A DNA stretch of 64,000 nucleotides from Nemertoderma westbladi (GCA_032718475.1 JAUCBJ010006642.1:56388-120387), one strand, 5' to 3'; positions 21,468 to 34,430 are shown, counted from the first letter of the stretch. A program made the numbers and translations. Notes: generated by a model from the sequence alone, not told the origin.

Positions 21468-23160
21468 ACCGCCCTCAATCCACAGCCCCCTGCACCACTT
21501 GGTAGCCCTGCACCGCCCTCAATCCCCAGCCCCCTGCACCACTTGGTAGCCCCGCACCGTCGTCAATCCCCAGCCCCCTGCGCCACTTGGTAGCCCCGCA
21601 CCGCCCTCAATCCACAGCCCCCTGCACCACTTGGTAGCCCCGCACTGCCCTCAATCCCCAGCCCCCTACACAACTTGGTACCCTCGCACCGCCCTCAATC
21701 CACACCCCCCTGCACCACTTGGTAGCCCCACACTGCCCTCAATCCACAGCCCACTGCGCCACTTGGTAGCCCCGCACCGCCCTCAAACCAAAGCCCCCTG
21801 TGCCACTTGGTCGCCCCGCACCACCCTCAATCCACACCACCCTGCGCCACTTGCTAGCCCCGCATTGCCCTCAATCCCCAACCCCTGCACCACTTGGTAG
21901 CCCCGCACCACCCTCAATCCCCAGCCCCCTGCGCCACTTAGTAGCCCCGAACCGCCCTCAATACACACCCCCCTGCGCCACTTGCTAGCCCCGCACTGCC
22001 CTCAATCCCCACCCCGTGCGCCACTTGGTGGCCCCGCGCTGCCCTCAAACCACAGCCCCCTGCACCACTTGGTAGCCCCGCACCACCCTCAATCCCCAGC
22101 CCCCTGCACCACTTGGTAGCCCCGCACCGCCCTCAATCCCCAGCCCCCTGCACCACTTGGTAGCCCCGCACCACCGTCAATCCCCAGCCCCCTGCATCAC
22201 TTGGTAGCCCCGCACCACCCTCAATCCCCAGCCCCCTGCACCACTTGGTAGCCCCGCACCACCGCCAATCCCCAGCCCCCTGCACCACTTGGTAGCCCCG
22301 CACCGCCCTCAATCCCCAGCCCCATGCACCACTTGGTAGCCCCGCATCGCCCTCAATCCACAGCCCCCTGCACCACTTGGTAGCCCCGCACTGCCCTCAA
22401 TCCCCAGCCCCCTACGCCACTTGGTACCCTCGCACCGCCCTCAATCCACACCCCCCTGCACCACTTGGTAGCCCCGCACTGCCCTCAATCCACAGCCCAC
22501 TGTGCCACTTGGTAGCCCCACACTGCCCTCAAACCAAAGCCCCCTGTGCCACTTGGTAGCCCCGAACCGCCCTCAATCCACACCACCCTGCGCCACTTGC
22601 TAGCCCCACATCGCCCTCAATCCCCAACCCCTGCGCCACTTGGTAGCCCCGAACCGCCCTCAATCCACACCCCCCTGCGCCACTTGCTAGCCCCGCACCG
22701 CCCTCAATCCCCACCCCCCTGCGCCACTTGGTAGCCCCGCACCACCCTCAATCCCCAGCCCCTGCGCCACTTGGTAGCCCCGCACTACCCTCAATCTACA
22801 CCCCCCTGCGCCACTTGCTAGCCCTGCACCGCCCTCAATCCCCACCGCCCAGCGCCACTTGCTAGCCCTGCAACACCCTCAATCCCAAGCCCCCTGCGCC
22901 AATTGGTAGCCCCGCACCGCCCTCAATCCACACCCCCCTGAGCCACTTGCTAGCCCTGCACCGCCCTCAATCCCCACCCCCCTGAGCCACTTGCTAGCCC
23001 TGCACCGCCCTCAATCCCCACCCCCCTGCGCCACTTGGTAGCCCCGCACCGCCCTCAAACCAAAGCCCCCTGTGCCACTTGGTAGCCCCGCACCGCCCTC
23101 AATCCACACCCCCCTGCGCCACTTGCTAGCCCCGCATCGCCCTCAATCCCCACCCCCCTG
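21468..23160. repeat. 44-bp minisatellite, about 38 units
   Basis: C-rich tandem units of 44 bp have the core CACTTGGTAGCCCCGCACC and CCCTCAATCCCCAGCCCCC, varied by substitution. Two sub-types (CAGCCCCCTGCACC against CACCCCCCTGCGCC with CTTGCTAG) are interleaved. A block at 21670-21900 recurs at 22416-22640 with an offset of 746 bp, about 17 units, so there is a higher-order repeat. Proline-rich frames through it arise because 44 rotates the frame and the units lack stops. They are not genes. The array truncates BEL copy B. Confidence 0.95.
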
Positions 23161-24300
23161 ACACACATGACGCCGCAATAAAGGTTAGTAAATGTTATAA
23201 TACGCAATACTACACTGTGATGCCATTAATGAACCAGTCGTCATTAATTCCAAAATGTAATAAACTGCAGGTATAATAAATGTAACAGAATGATCATACC
23301 CTTTGCTTTCCTATTTACTTAACTTCTATTGATCAATTGGACAGGCAGTTCATTTAAGTTCCAATTAATTTACGAAATTTTGAAACAAAAAATAACTAAC
23401 TCATAATTTAACAAATAAACAAAAATATTAATCATAATATATTAATCCAATAATTAACACATGAATATAGTCTCTATATTATATAGAGCTATTACTAAAC
23501 TAAATTCCGAACCCCCAGCTACAATGAATACCGTCAGTCGAGCGCAGAGAGCCGATCCCCAACCGTATAATTAATGCATGAATGAATACAACCAATGTTA
23601 CCGTAAATTATTCCTAAAAAATATCAAGTAAAAACAAATGAAAACTGATTGGTGCTGAATTCGAATTTAGTACCGGTATAATAACATAACTTTAATTTAA
23701 TGTAAAGACACACCTAACAGTACATTGATCCTTGAGCAATAGAATAGCGAACATAGTGTGTGAGTTAACATAGCGCCATTAGGATCAAGACACTGTGAAA
23801 TACACTCACAGCTCCACAGCATATATAATATGAAAATATACCGGTACATATAATAAAAAGTATAGGCCTACATATAATATACCGGTATCACAAAAATGTA
23901 TCATTACAACTTTCAGAATTTATATACCGGTACTGCTAATGAATGTTCACTTTCGTTTCAATACCCCTAGAGGTATAGAAACAGGTTTATAAATAAAGTT
24001 GAAGATAATTCTAACCAAAACAAGAAATGGGAGTTAAGTCAAGAGCAAAGAGTACTGTTTTAAGTTTCATATTTATTTTTGACATCAATTGCTTTATAAA
24101 TTAAACCTTGGAAAACTATTTAAAGACATGATACATTACATACCGGTACTACATACTGACATAGGTACCGGTACCGTATTAAATACAGTACAAAACGATT
24201 TAGCTATACAAAACGCATGAAAGTAAATAATATAAACAACTCATTTTCCCAAGAACGGTTGCGGTAGCCCCACACATCATCCATCAGTCCATATAGCGGT
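23161..24300. other. no gene recognised; ACCGGTA-rich
   Basis: AT-rich sequence with repeated ACCGGTA motifs (for example near 23673, 23840, 23885, 23925, 24142, 24168). No open frame or recognisable element. Confidence 0.5.
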
Positions 24301-24304
24301 ATAT

Positions 24305-24765
24305 AGCGGTTTTTTGGACTCTAATCATGATTATAGAACTCAATTATAACATTCGAAAAAAAATGTTTTGGTAAGTAGGCCAAAAGTTGAGTTGAGTAGG
24401 GTTGAGTAGGCCTAGTGCAAATATGATAACGAAAAGTCACCACAAAATCAAATTTATTTTATGACCATATAGGTTTTTTGGAATGCTGATCACGAATATG
24501 ACACTGAAATAAACATTGTTGATTACGCCATTTTTTGATATGTGTCACTGTGCGGTACGAAAAATACAAGTAGTACCAGTAGCACAAATTTGATTATCAA
24601 AAATCATTACCAAATCAAGCTGATTATAAGACATGGGTTTTCTGGGACGCTAATCACGCATATGACACTCGAAAATATCGTATTATTCAACCAAATTAGA
24701 ATTTTGCCGCTTAAAATTTTTTTGCTTCTTGTATTTTTCGTCCCACCTGACAAGCACCAAAAATT
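24305..24765. repeat. diverged ~164-bp tandem repeat, 3 units
   Basis: The motif GGTTTTTTGGAMTSCTRATC starts at 24308, 24472 and 24636 (spacing 164 and 164) and is followed by CATGATTATAGAACTC-like sequence. The flank CTTGTATTTTTCG (24727) also occurs beside related motifs at 42.96-43.44 kb. The units are old. Confidence 0.6.
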
Positions 24766-25350
24766 ATAGATGCGTTACCACGAATGATTTTAAAGAGAAG
24801 AGTTGTATCGTAATCAGCGACTTCGAAGACCCATATACCATCAAAATTGTAATTTGTGTGCCAAGATCTAAAAAATTTTAAAATGACGCCAACACCAACC
24901 AACTCTTACGCCAACCAAGAAAACAGTACTTTAATTGGTTGTTGTATATTATTTATCTTTGTTAACTGTAAGTTTCAAAGTCTCAATTCTAAAACTTTCT
25001 CTCTCTCTCTACCCGAGTTATTTTTTAGAACAGCCGCAACAGCCTCTAAAACACAAAGTTGGCTGATTTATATTTGAGTATTAGAGATGCTGTCAGTCAG
25101 TATGGTTCAGTATATTATTTAGCATCGCGACCGCACTTTGTTCCAGTCCACCTGTCCCTCGATACTGTCCCGCCCTTCTATTTGACTCCTGTAGTTCCTT
25201 CTGCATAACCGCCAAACTCAATCAATTTTTTGGATGTTTAATCATTGAAACCTGATGACTTTGATTCGGGATCACCCCTGGATGGATCTGCGACATGGGA
25301 TTCCTGAGTCGCCACTGTCTTTGGCAATGCCGGAGCGTCGGTTTTGGGGA
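24766..25350. other. no gene recognised
   Basis: Short frames only, including one Ser/Thr-rich frame at 24856-25077 without a domain. Nothing assignable. Confidence 0.45.
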
Positions 25351-25351
25351 T

Positions 25352-25583
25352 TTGTTCCTATCCAATCGCGTCTCTGAGAATTACCAACACATACCCCCTA
25401 CCTATACAGCTTCCGATTGTTGAGAAACTGTTTTATTATGAACGCGAATACATTTAATAAGGAGTAGGTGAAGCAGACACCGAGAAACAATATTAAAGCA
25501 ATAAGGAAGCGGTATATTTAGGGGTTTATCATGCGTTGGTAATCCTCATGGACGCGATTGGATAGGGCCAAATCCCCAAAACC
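25352..25583. repeat. foldback: ~65-bp inverted repeat
   Basis: Arms 25352-25415 and 25515-25583 are reverse complements with a few mismatches (shared cores GGTTTTGGGGATTTG and CCTATCCAATCGCGTC). They are separated by ~100 bp. The sequence could form a long hairpin. No target duplication was identified. Confidence 0.65.
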
Positions 25584-26068
25584 GATAGTAGTAAAAGAAA
25601 CAAAACAAGTATATACAATCGATATACGACCATCCTTCTATTGTGCTCTAAAGTATCGATGCACTGCTGCTCACTAAGATGAATTTGACCATTGTGAGAT
25701 ATATGTACCATAACCCAATAGACTGAGGGTTTCCACTGCAATAGCATTTAAGTGCTTAACACTGGCTGACCGCTATAATGCAACCGCAACTTGTAATACG
25801 CTCTTCCAAAGGTGGTAAAAAGACTTATCGCACGTTCTAAAAACGTGTTCAAGAAAAGGATAACTGTTGAACACCCAAAATCCACATATATAATTAAATG
25901 AATTTTGCTGGGGATCGTCAGAGGTGCAGTCGTTCCAAAACCTGAAATGTAAAAAATACCAGTGTAATATAGTTCGGTTTCATACTTATTTCATAGAGCG
26001 ATTTGACATTTCTGCTGAAGTTTAGTCTTTCAATCATTCAATTTTAAATTCAATTTAAATTCAATTTT

Positions 26069-27505
26069 GCCCCCTGAGGTCTTTAAAATACCTGAGTGTT
26101 TAAAGCTCATCTATCCCATCATAGTAGACATGTGTAGGACAAAGAGAGTCCCGAAATAACTGAAAACAAATAAGTTGGTCCCAGCCCCAAAGAAGGGCAG
26201 CCTAACAACCCGTGGATCTTTTTGAGAAATCTCATTAATCTCGATTGCTGCAAAGCTATACAACAGAATTCTATTAAATCGCATCATGGATCCTGTTGAG
26301 AGACTGTTATGTAGGAACCAAAATTGGTTCCGTAAAGGTCGTTGGACCATGCAGCCTATTCTAGCACTGAGAAGGATAATCAACGAGTTATCAATAAAGA
26401 AAGACAGACACCTGGCTATTATCTTTGTTGATTTCTTTAAGAGTTTGACTCAGTCTCCCGACCACGTATGTTCAGCATACTGGCAGCATATGGGATTCCT
26501 GAGGAAATTATTGCAGCTATCAGATCACTGTACGATTGTTCCACCACAATTCTGTCTACTGCTGATGGATAGTGTCACGAAGTCTTATGGGGAGTCCTTC
26601 AGGGTTACACACTTGCGCCATTCTTATTCGTAATTGTTGTTGATTATGTTTTACGCATGTCCTTAGACCATCTTAATAAAGATGGGGTGATGGTGACACC
26701 CCCTACTGGCACTTACTGATCTAAACTTTTTTGCTGATAACTTAGGGGTACTGTCAGGATCACTAGAGGGAGCCCAAAGGCTCCGCTGCTCATTGGGCCA
26801 CGCTGCTAGTGTTGGTATTTTGGTAAATTGAAAGAAGACCAAAATCATGACAGTCAACCTAGACAGCCCTCAAGAAATGTCTGATCGTAAGGGCATAAGC
26901 TCTAAGGACGGCTTGCTTGAGCACGTGGATGACTTCTGCTACTTGGGATCATGGATCAGAAAGTCAGGTGTAGGTAGACCTTCGGATATGTAAAGGGAAG
27001 GCATGGGCAGCGTTAAATAGTCTGTCTAGTATTTGGAAGTCCCATAGAAAAAACGGTACCTTAAGGTTCGATTATTTATGGCAGTAGTAGTACTAGTACT
27101 CTTACGTGGGAGTAGATGCTGGTCTCTAACTGCGGAGGATACCAAGTCTCTGGATGACACTTTCACAGGAATGCTACGCCGGATTCATTGTTTCAAGTTC
27201 AACGAACACATCTCCAATCAGACGCTATATAACATTGAAGGTGTTCCATTAGTCTTCACTAGCTTGAAACTTGAACGGAACCGCCTCCGCTTTGCAGGAC
27301 ATTGCTTTCACAGTGAGGAAAAGGACACTGGCCTTGAAGATGCGGATGAACTTGCAAATGTCATGGGTTATAGGGAGATTGGCGGCGCAATTTATCGAGA
27401 AGCCGGCACAGCATTCTTAATATATATGTAATGTATATGATGCCTAAATATAACTTATAAATATATATATATAGGCAATGCTGCATGCCGATCGTAGCAG
27501 TATTG
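26069..27505 (+). mobile_element. LINE family A, degenerate RT-to-3' end copy
   Basis: This starts at CCCCCTGAGGTCTTT, equivalent to position 30262 of the longer copy. It continues through degenerate RT blocks (NRILLYSFAA-type on the other strand, ILALRRIINEL, AIIFVDFF, FADNLGVLS-like near 26730). After that come VDDFCYLGSWIRKSG near 26926 and SLTAEDTKSLDDTFT near 27125. The terminal AGHCFHSEE lies near 27297. Many frameshifts and a ~65-bp deletion near 27317 break it. The 3' end carries the GCATGCCGATCGTAG signature. It lacks the endonuclease, so it is a 5'-truncated pseudo-copy of the subfamily also seen at 2.4 kb. Confidence 0.8.
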
Positions 27506-27734
27506 GAAAGGTTTGAACGCTAATAAGTCAGTCTCAGTCAATCTTTGATAAAATGGAACCAAACTTGGTGCAAATGTAGTCTTAACAAACTATTATAAAT
27601 TCAATGCACAGACAGACTTCTATAGTTCGTATCGTGGCCGCTATGTGGCGAATTGAAAGAAACATAGATGTACTGTAGCTATAATTATAGAACCAACCAA
27701 CCAGGAATAGTTATCCTAAATTATAAATAAGAAT

Positions 27735-28190
27735 GGTGCAAGTGTGTCATCCTAGAGGACTCCCCTTAAAACTTCGCAAGGACCTGTGTCACCATCAACA
27801 GTAGACACAAATTTCGTTAAACCATCGTATACTGATCTGATTGCTGCAATAATTTCATCAGGAATCAGAAATATCATATAATAAAAGTATGCTGAACATA
27901 CGTGATCGAGAGACTGAATCAAACAAAGGCCTTGAAGAAGTCAACAAAGATAACAGCCAGATGTCTGTGTTTCTTTTTTGATAACTCTTCAATTATGGGT
28001 TACGTGGTCCCACGACCTTTACGTAGACCATTCGGATTTCCGCGGAGCAGTCTCTCAATGGGATCCCTAATGCGATTTATTAGTATTCTATTGTATAGCT
28101 TTGCAGCAATATAGATCAGCGATATTCCCCAAAAAGATACATGGTGTGTTAGGTTGCCCTTCATGGGAACTGGGATCAACCTGTGGGCAG
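27735..28190 (-). mobile_element. LINE family A, RT fragment on the minus strand
   Basis: The minus strand matches the RT core of the copy at 30.4-30.8 kb, in reverse order along the plus strand. Blocks are VSTVDGDTG near 27790, IPDEIIAAI near 27860, VDFFKAFV near 27945, and the start of the palm domain near 28030-28165. Both ends are truncated and no (TAG)n tail is present. It is therefore probably a rearranged or internally broken piece rather than a clean insertion. Confidence 0.7.
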
Positions 28191-28380
28191 GACCAGAAAC
28201 ATCCGAGTTCCTGAAGGAGATCGGGGCAAGACTCCACTCTATTACCCAGGAGCCCCGATCTCTCCGCTTCCTCCTGCAGAGACTGGCATCCTGGTCGGCA
28301 ATGCGGCCTCCATTATGGGGACCGTGGACCCCTCACTCACTAACAACGAGGGACTCTACGAGGTGGTCCATGGTCCCTAA
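28183..28380 (+). other. short open frame of unknown origin
   Basis: The 65-codon frame is GC-richer than its neighbours and includes YYPGAPISPLPPAETG and MGTVDPSLTNNEG. It ends just before poly(C)-rich sequence and begins where the inverted LINE-A fragment ends. Base composition is coding-like, but no family is recognised. It may be a leftover of another retroelement. Confidence 0.25.
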
Positions 28381-28390
28381 TACCCCACCA

Positions 28391-28466
28391 CACCCCCCCC
28401 CCCCTCACCCGACGGAACAGACTTACCTTACATACACCCCACTCCCCCCCCCCCCCCCCCCCCCCC
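28391..28466. repeat. two poly(C) tracts
   Basis: A 12-nt C run (28393-28404) and a 23-nt C run (28444-28466) are separated by ~40 bp. Downstream to about 29150 is AT-rich sequence with a TATTATATGATTTTTA-type tandem near 28575-28630 and no gene. Confidence 0.85.
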
Positions 28467-29178
28467 AATGAAAAAGACTAACTTACAACCCCCTAGCTTT
28501 CTTATTATGTATTGTATTTTATAATTATTCTTATTATTAACATATTACTCTACCTATTTAGGACGATAATTTTCATTATATAATTTTTATTATATGATTT
28601 TTTATTATATGATTTTTATTATATAATTTTTATTCCAAAATTGTAACATTACTCAACGCCGTTAGTATTAACAGCGAGTTGTTATTTAGCACTTTATAAC
28701 TTTAGAGGAAATTACATGTGTACAAGAGAGTTTTTCTTACTTGTTACACGCATTCAAGATGGTGTATACAACATACTGTATTATTTCAGGGAAAGCTGTG
28801 TTGCTACAGTATGAACAATACCCCCAACCCACCAGGTTTGACAGGTTTTTTACGTGGTTATAGCTTCCACTGTTTCCGAAGAAATATTCTCTGAGGCTCA
28901 CTTACCACCTTGCATAGAACTACCAATTGTTTCCACCCGTTTGTGCTGCGGACAAAGCAGGACAAAGCCGCCCAAAGATTACAGGCTTTTGTAGACCTAC
29001 TCTGTGAGGCAACCCGTGGCCCTTAAATTACGCGACCTACACAAATGGCAATGGTAGAGGTATAGTCTACACGTTCGTGAGGCGTCTCGCAGCACTGTAG
29101 TTGGAGACTACTCTCATGTTCCATGTTCTCATGTTCTGGAAGAGTGGCTAAGAAGTTTCCTAAGATGGTTCTGATTGT

Positions 29179-31785
29179 GTGCTAGTGTTGTTTTTTGTTG
29201 TGTCTCCAACTAGTGTTGCCCCTGTAGAGGAGGTGGAAAATTTCTACCACCATCTACAAGCAGCTACTGATGGAGTGGATCAGCATGCATTCTTAACATT
29301 CCTGGGAGACTTTAATGCAAGTCTGCATCAATCACCTACATCGCCCTGGGTCTATAGCAATAGTGTTAACCGAAATTCCGTCCATCTTCAGGATTTTATC
29401 TCTGGAAATAGATTGTTTTCGGCTGGAACCCAGTTCAAGAAGCGAACTGGAAAGCTATGGACTCATAGTGGACCCAGTGATCACAAGTCCCAGATAGACC
29501 ATATTCTGTTTCATAGGAAATACAGGAGCTCTATGATGCTGACGACAGCAGGCAATCATCCCAGGCAAACTGCTGAGGACACCAAATCTCTGGATGGCAC
29601 ATTCACAAGAATGCTACGCTGGGTTCATTGTGTCAAGTACAATGCACACATCTCCAACCAGACACTATATAACATTGGAGGTGTCTCATTGGTTCCCCCA
29701 AGCTTGACACTAGAACAAAATCGCCTCCGCTTTGCAGGACATTGCGTTCGCAGTGAGGACCAGCCAGTGCATAATCTTGTACTTTGGCAGCCTCATGGAG
29801 TGAATAAGCATGGTTGACAGCCCATGACTTTCTTGAGACGCATCTTAAAGGACACTGGCCTTGAAGATGCGGATGATCTAGCAAATGTCATGGGTGATAG
29901 GGAGTTGTGGCGGTGCAATTTTGTTGACAAGCCGGCACAGCATTCTTAAAAATGCAGCTGCAATGCAGCATGCCGATCCTAGTAGTATCCCAGGCATGGA
30001 AAACGATCAACTTGCTTACTGGTCGGAAAAGCCAACCAACCACCAAGGTTAAGGTTGAATCACCAGCCGATCGCCTCAATGGTTGGAAGGCCCACTTTGA
30101 AAAGCTCCTCAATAATGACAGGGTATTGTCTGATAACTTTATAGAAGTAAAAGTGTCTGAGTCTGTACTCCCAGATATTCCCATTGGCGATATATCCTTT
30201 GCAGAAGTGAAGGCTGCTGTAAAGAGCATTAAGACCAATCGTGCCAGTGGCGTAGATGGTGTTCCCCCTGAGGTCTTTAAAATACCTGAGTGTTTAAAGC
30301 TCATCTATCCCATCATAGTAGACATGTACCGAACAACAAGAGTCCCACAAGAAATGAAAACAAATAAGTTGGTGCCAGTTCTCAAGAAGGGCAACCTAAC
30401 ACTCTACGGTTCTTTTCTGGGAATCTCATTGATCTCGATTGCTGCAAAGCTATACAATAGAATTATATTAAATCGCATCAGGGATCCCATTGAGAGACTG
30501 CTCCGTGGAAATCAGAATGGTTTCCGTAAAGGTCGTGGGACCATGGAGCCCATTTTGGCACTTAGAAGGATAATTGAAGAGTTATCAAAAAAGAAATCTG
30601 GCTGTTATCTTTGTTGACTTCTTCAAATCCTTTGATTCAGTCTCTCGCTCACGTATGTTCAGCATACTTTCATTATATGGGATTCCTGATGAAATTATTG
30701 CAGCAATCAGTTCAGTATACGATGGTTCGACAACATTTGTGTCTACTGTTGATGGTGACACAGAACCATTTGAAGTGTTATGGGGCGTCCTCAAGGGAGA
30801 CACACTTGCACCATTCTTGTTCATAATTGTTGTTGACTATGTTCTACGCATGTCCTTAGATCATCATAATGATGATGGGGTGATGATAACTCCACCTACT
30901 GGCTCCAGAAGTCGAGGAAATCCTGCCAAGTACCTAACTGATCTATACTTTGCTGATGACTTAGGAGTACTCTCAGAATCACTAGAGGGAGCCCAACGGC
31001 TCCTCAGCTCATTAGAACATGCTGCTACTTGGCTGCTACCTGCTGCTTGATCTTTTTATTAACTCCAGAAAGACCAAAATTTTGACAGTTAACTTTGAAA
31101 GTCCTCAGCAAGTCTCTGATCGGATGAGAATAAGCTCGAAGGATGGTATGCTTGAGCATGTGGACGACTTATGTTACCTGGGATCATGGATCCGGAAGTA
31201 CGTAAGTACGTATTCCTTCGAATACGTAAGGGAAAGGCATGGGCAGCCTTGAATAGGCTTTCCAGGATTTGGAAGTCACCGAGAATTAATCGGAAACTTA
31301 AGGTCCGATTATTTAGAGCAGTAGTAGTTCCAGTACTCCTCTATGGAGTCCATGCTCGGCTCTAACTGCTGAGGACACCAAATCTCTGGATGGCACATTC
31401 ACAAGAATGCTACGCCGGCTTCATCGTGACAAGTACAATGCACACATCTCTAACCAGACACTATATAACATTGGAGGTGTCTCATTGGTTCCCCCAAGCT
31501 TGACACTAGAACAAGATCGCCTCCGCTTTGCAAGACATTGTTTTCGCCGTGAGCAGCCAGTGCATAATCTTGTACTTTGGCAGCCTCATGGAGTGAATAG
31601 GCATGGTGAACAGCCCATGACTTTCTTGAGACGCATCTTCAAGGACACTGGCCTTGAAAATGCGGATGATCTAGCAAATGTCATGGGTGATAGGGAGTTG
31701 TGGCGGTGCAATTTTATCGACAAGCCGGCACAGCATTCTTAAAAATGCAGCTGCAATGCAGCATGCCGATCCTAGTAGTAGTAGT
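29179..31785 (+). mobile_element. LINE family A, longest copy (endonuclease + RT), interrupted
   Basis: The apurinic-like endonuclease part (29190-29567) has LGDFNASLHQ and a distal SDHKSQIDHILF block, the conserved Asn/Asp and Ser-Asp-His motifs of EEP nucleases. The RT part (29997-31050) has ASGVDGVPPEVFK, NQNGFRKGRGTMEPILALRR, VIFVDFFKSFDSVSR, LKGDTLAPFLF and the catalytic YFADDLGVL. The C-terminal part has VDDLCYLGSWIRK, WAALNRLSRIW and AGHCFRR-type blocks to 31740. The 3' signature GCATGCCGATCC and (TAG)5 end near 31785. It is broken by a nested copy (29568-29986), frameshifts near 30600, 31040 and 31200, and stops. The organisation suggests the RTE/CR1-type EEP lineage. The 5' end is undefined. 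Confidence 0.85.
29568..29986 (+). mobile_element. nested LINE family A 3' copy with 10-bp target duplication
   Basis: This is a 5'-truncated family A copy carrying TAEDTKSLDGTFTRML, NIGGVSLVPPSLTLE, a GHCVRSEDQPVHNL block and the GCATGCCGATCCTAGTAG end. It sits between two copies of ATCCCAGGCA (29558-29567 and 29987-29996). The flanking sequences belong to one longer family A copy, whose endonuclease and RT halves meet at this decamer. The element has therefore jumped into its own kind. It carries a stop at 29815 and is non-functional. Confidence 0.9.
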
Positions 31786-34430
31786 AGTAGTCTTGCAGCA
31801 CGCGAACTTGATTTGATCTGGAGTCAAGAGTTCGAGAGGTATTTACCCGTAACTTTATAAAATAATGGACCTTTTTCTCTAGTATGCCCATATAGAATTT
31901 GGTTGAAAATGGTTAAAATCTTCAAAAGTTATTTACGAATAAACTTTTTATTACAGACGGACAGACAGGTTTGAGCGCTAAGGCTCGCCCTAACTGCGTA
32001 GCTCGCCCCACATCGTGCCTCTTTGCCTTAGTATCTACTGTTGTAGCTGAATCTGAAAAATCAAACATATAACAATAATAGAAATACTTCAACAGATATG
32101 GGTCCTACTCGAAAACAGAAAGGCAATACGAGATTAGGTTTTAGCAACAGGTATTTCTCCTGACCTAACTTCAGCCGTTTTAGTCACCAACCTATTTAAT
32201 TCCAATATATAGATTGATGAACGCGCTGAACCAGACTTCCAGACTGACGAAATTAACCGTCGATTTCTGGTACCCGTCGCGTTGGTCCCTGAATCCGACA
32301 GATTGAGGAGTCTAAACAAACGACAACCACCGCCGACAAGTATTATTAAAGCTAATTAATGATAATTGTTAATTGAGGGAAAGGAACAGGTTACATTGGA
32401 AGGTTATTCTAACCAAAACAATGAACGAGAGTGGCGAACTCGTTACATTTACATATTTGCCGTTGTCGGCAGTGGATTTTTGGCTGTCAGTTGTCGGCGT
32501 AGCATTTACACTCCAGATTGAGGCAGTTCCTAATTACGTAATTTAGGTCCCCGAACTTCACTTTTGTTTTTTGATAGCAAGGATTTGCCATTGTATTCAA
32601 ATAAAGTTTTCGCTACGCGCTACACATGTCCATGGGGGCTGCCACATAATTACTAAAAATATTTGAATTTTTGTCTGAATTTTGTAGCGCGTACAGAGGA
32701 GGCCTCTCAGAGCGTGGAAAACCAGGCTTAATTTCAGCGGTGCGAAATCAAAAACAACTTCTATAACGAGCACTTTTTTTTTATAAGAAAAAAAATGTAT
32801 TCACGCCTTAAATAATCAGTCAGTTTTGCACAGATGTGCTTCCCGTTTTAATAACTCTGTTACGATCGACAAAAGTAATGTACAGTATTGTACTCTTTCA
32901 GTAATTTAGTTAGCTGGTGCGATAAGTAACTTTTATGATATACTGTACAGTAGAAATAAACCATTGGAAAGTCTCTTAAGTTTGAAAAGGTAGAAACCGG
33001 TTAAGAGATTTTATACTGTACCCTTGTGGAGTGTAAATTAGCCATTTCTTAATTTTATGGCCAAATGACCTAAAAAATAATGTTAGAAATAGAGTAAAAA
33101 CACACCACATAATATGTGAATAATCATTTTTAAATAATCGGAAAATAGTCCACCAATCGAATCGTAAAACTCCAAACTTTTATAAAAATTAAAACTTTGT
33201 GAAAATCGTTTTAAATTAATCAAAATTGCAAAACCTTCGCTTATTTTAATGTCCAACAGGTGTAGCCTTCTGTACAGTATGACTGTGGTGGGAATTAAAA
33301 AGGGCTCGTGGATACTTTACTAGGTGAAGTACCAGGAATAACAGATAAGCAAAAAGCAAATTTACCTGGCTTGTTGGCAGCGTTGACACCTGAAAACACC
33401 CTAGGCACCGTTATGTAGTGATTATGAAATTCAGGTAAAAGCCACGGCCAGACTTTACACTAACCGAAGTGAAGTTTTTGAGAAATAACTTTAAGCCTCC
33501 CGAGGTACAGTAGAGCTTTCTCACCGTCGCACAAGTGACTTTAAACTAATAGCAAAAGTTAGACTTTCAACTAAACAGTAAAAAAGTGAATTCTGGCCAA
33601 CATTCTTTCTTTTTATACTGTACTTGATTTTGACCTTTGTCTGCTAACGTAGGAAAAACTTTCTCGCAGAGAGCCTTTTTCAAACCAACCAACCATAGAA
33701 CACTTCCATTTTATTGCCTAAACCAGATATCCAACCACAAGACACTTTTATTCCTTTGCCTACATGCTATACCAGTTGTTATCCAACAACAACTGAATAA
33801 TATTCCCTTAATCTCATTTAACCCAACATGAGACACGATTCCATCTGAAATAATTCTTTCGAAAATATTCTACAACTGTATATGTTATTCTGTAGATAGA
33901 GACTCAGCCAGGGTCCACTCAGCCTGGGGTCGACGAAATCATCCCCCTGGGGTCGACATAATTAGGACCAGTTGTGCAGTTGACTTTCGGGACATTCTTG
34001 ACTCCTAGAATATATAAAAGGATAATCAATTAAATGTTACAACTCATCGCAAAACTGTATAATTATTATAGCAAGACTGTATGAGCTGAATGTGGTATAA
34101 TGGTTTGCGGTAATACACAAAAAGCGAGGCAATAAAGCGGTTAGGTCCAATTTATTAAAAGGGCACAATAGTAAAAAAGCATTATACAGTATAAAATCTC
34201 ATAATACTGTAGAACACACCACGCCCCTGCGAGATTAATGTCCGTATGATATTGTTGTGATAATCCAATAGTTTCTGGGTTCCCATTGCGCACTAAATCC
34301 CGAATGAGATTTTATTTCCATGTGTATGTTTTTATGATTTTGTATATGATTTTTGATTTTTTATGATTATGGTATGTTTTTAATATGTAATTGTGTAGTA
34401 TAGGAAACCATCAATCGACCATCGACATCG
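31786..34430. other. no gene recognised
   Basis: AT-rich sequence with short frames only. At 32378-32395 the minus-strand GTAACCTGTTCCTTTCC motif of the dispersed family occurs, with adjoining TTCTAACCAAAACAAT. A short direct repeat (CTGGGGTCGAC twice) lies near 33930-33960. No coding feature. Confidence 0.5.

Noticed and set aside
21470-23160. Proline-rich protein frames on both strands
   Set aside because: They follow the 44-bp minisatellite, which rotates through all frames and lacks stops; not genes.
29179-29817. Novel protein fusing a nuclease to a LINE C-terminus
   Set aside because: The fusion is explained by a nested LINE-A insertion with a 10-bp target duplication.
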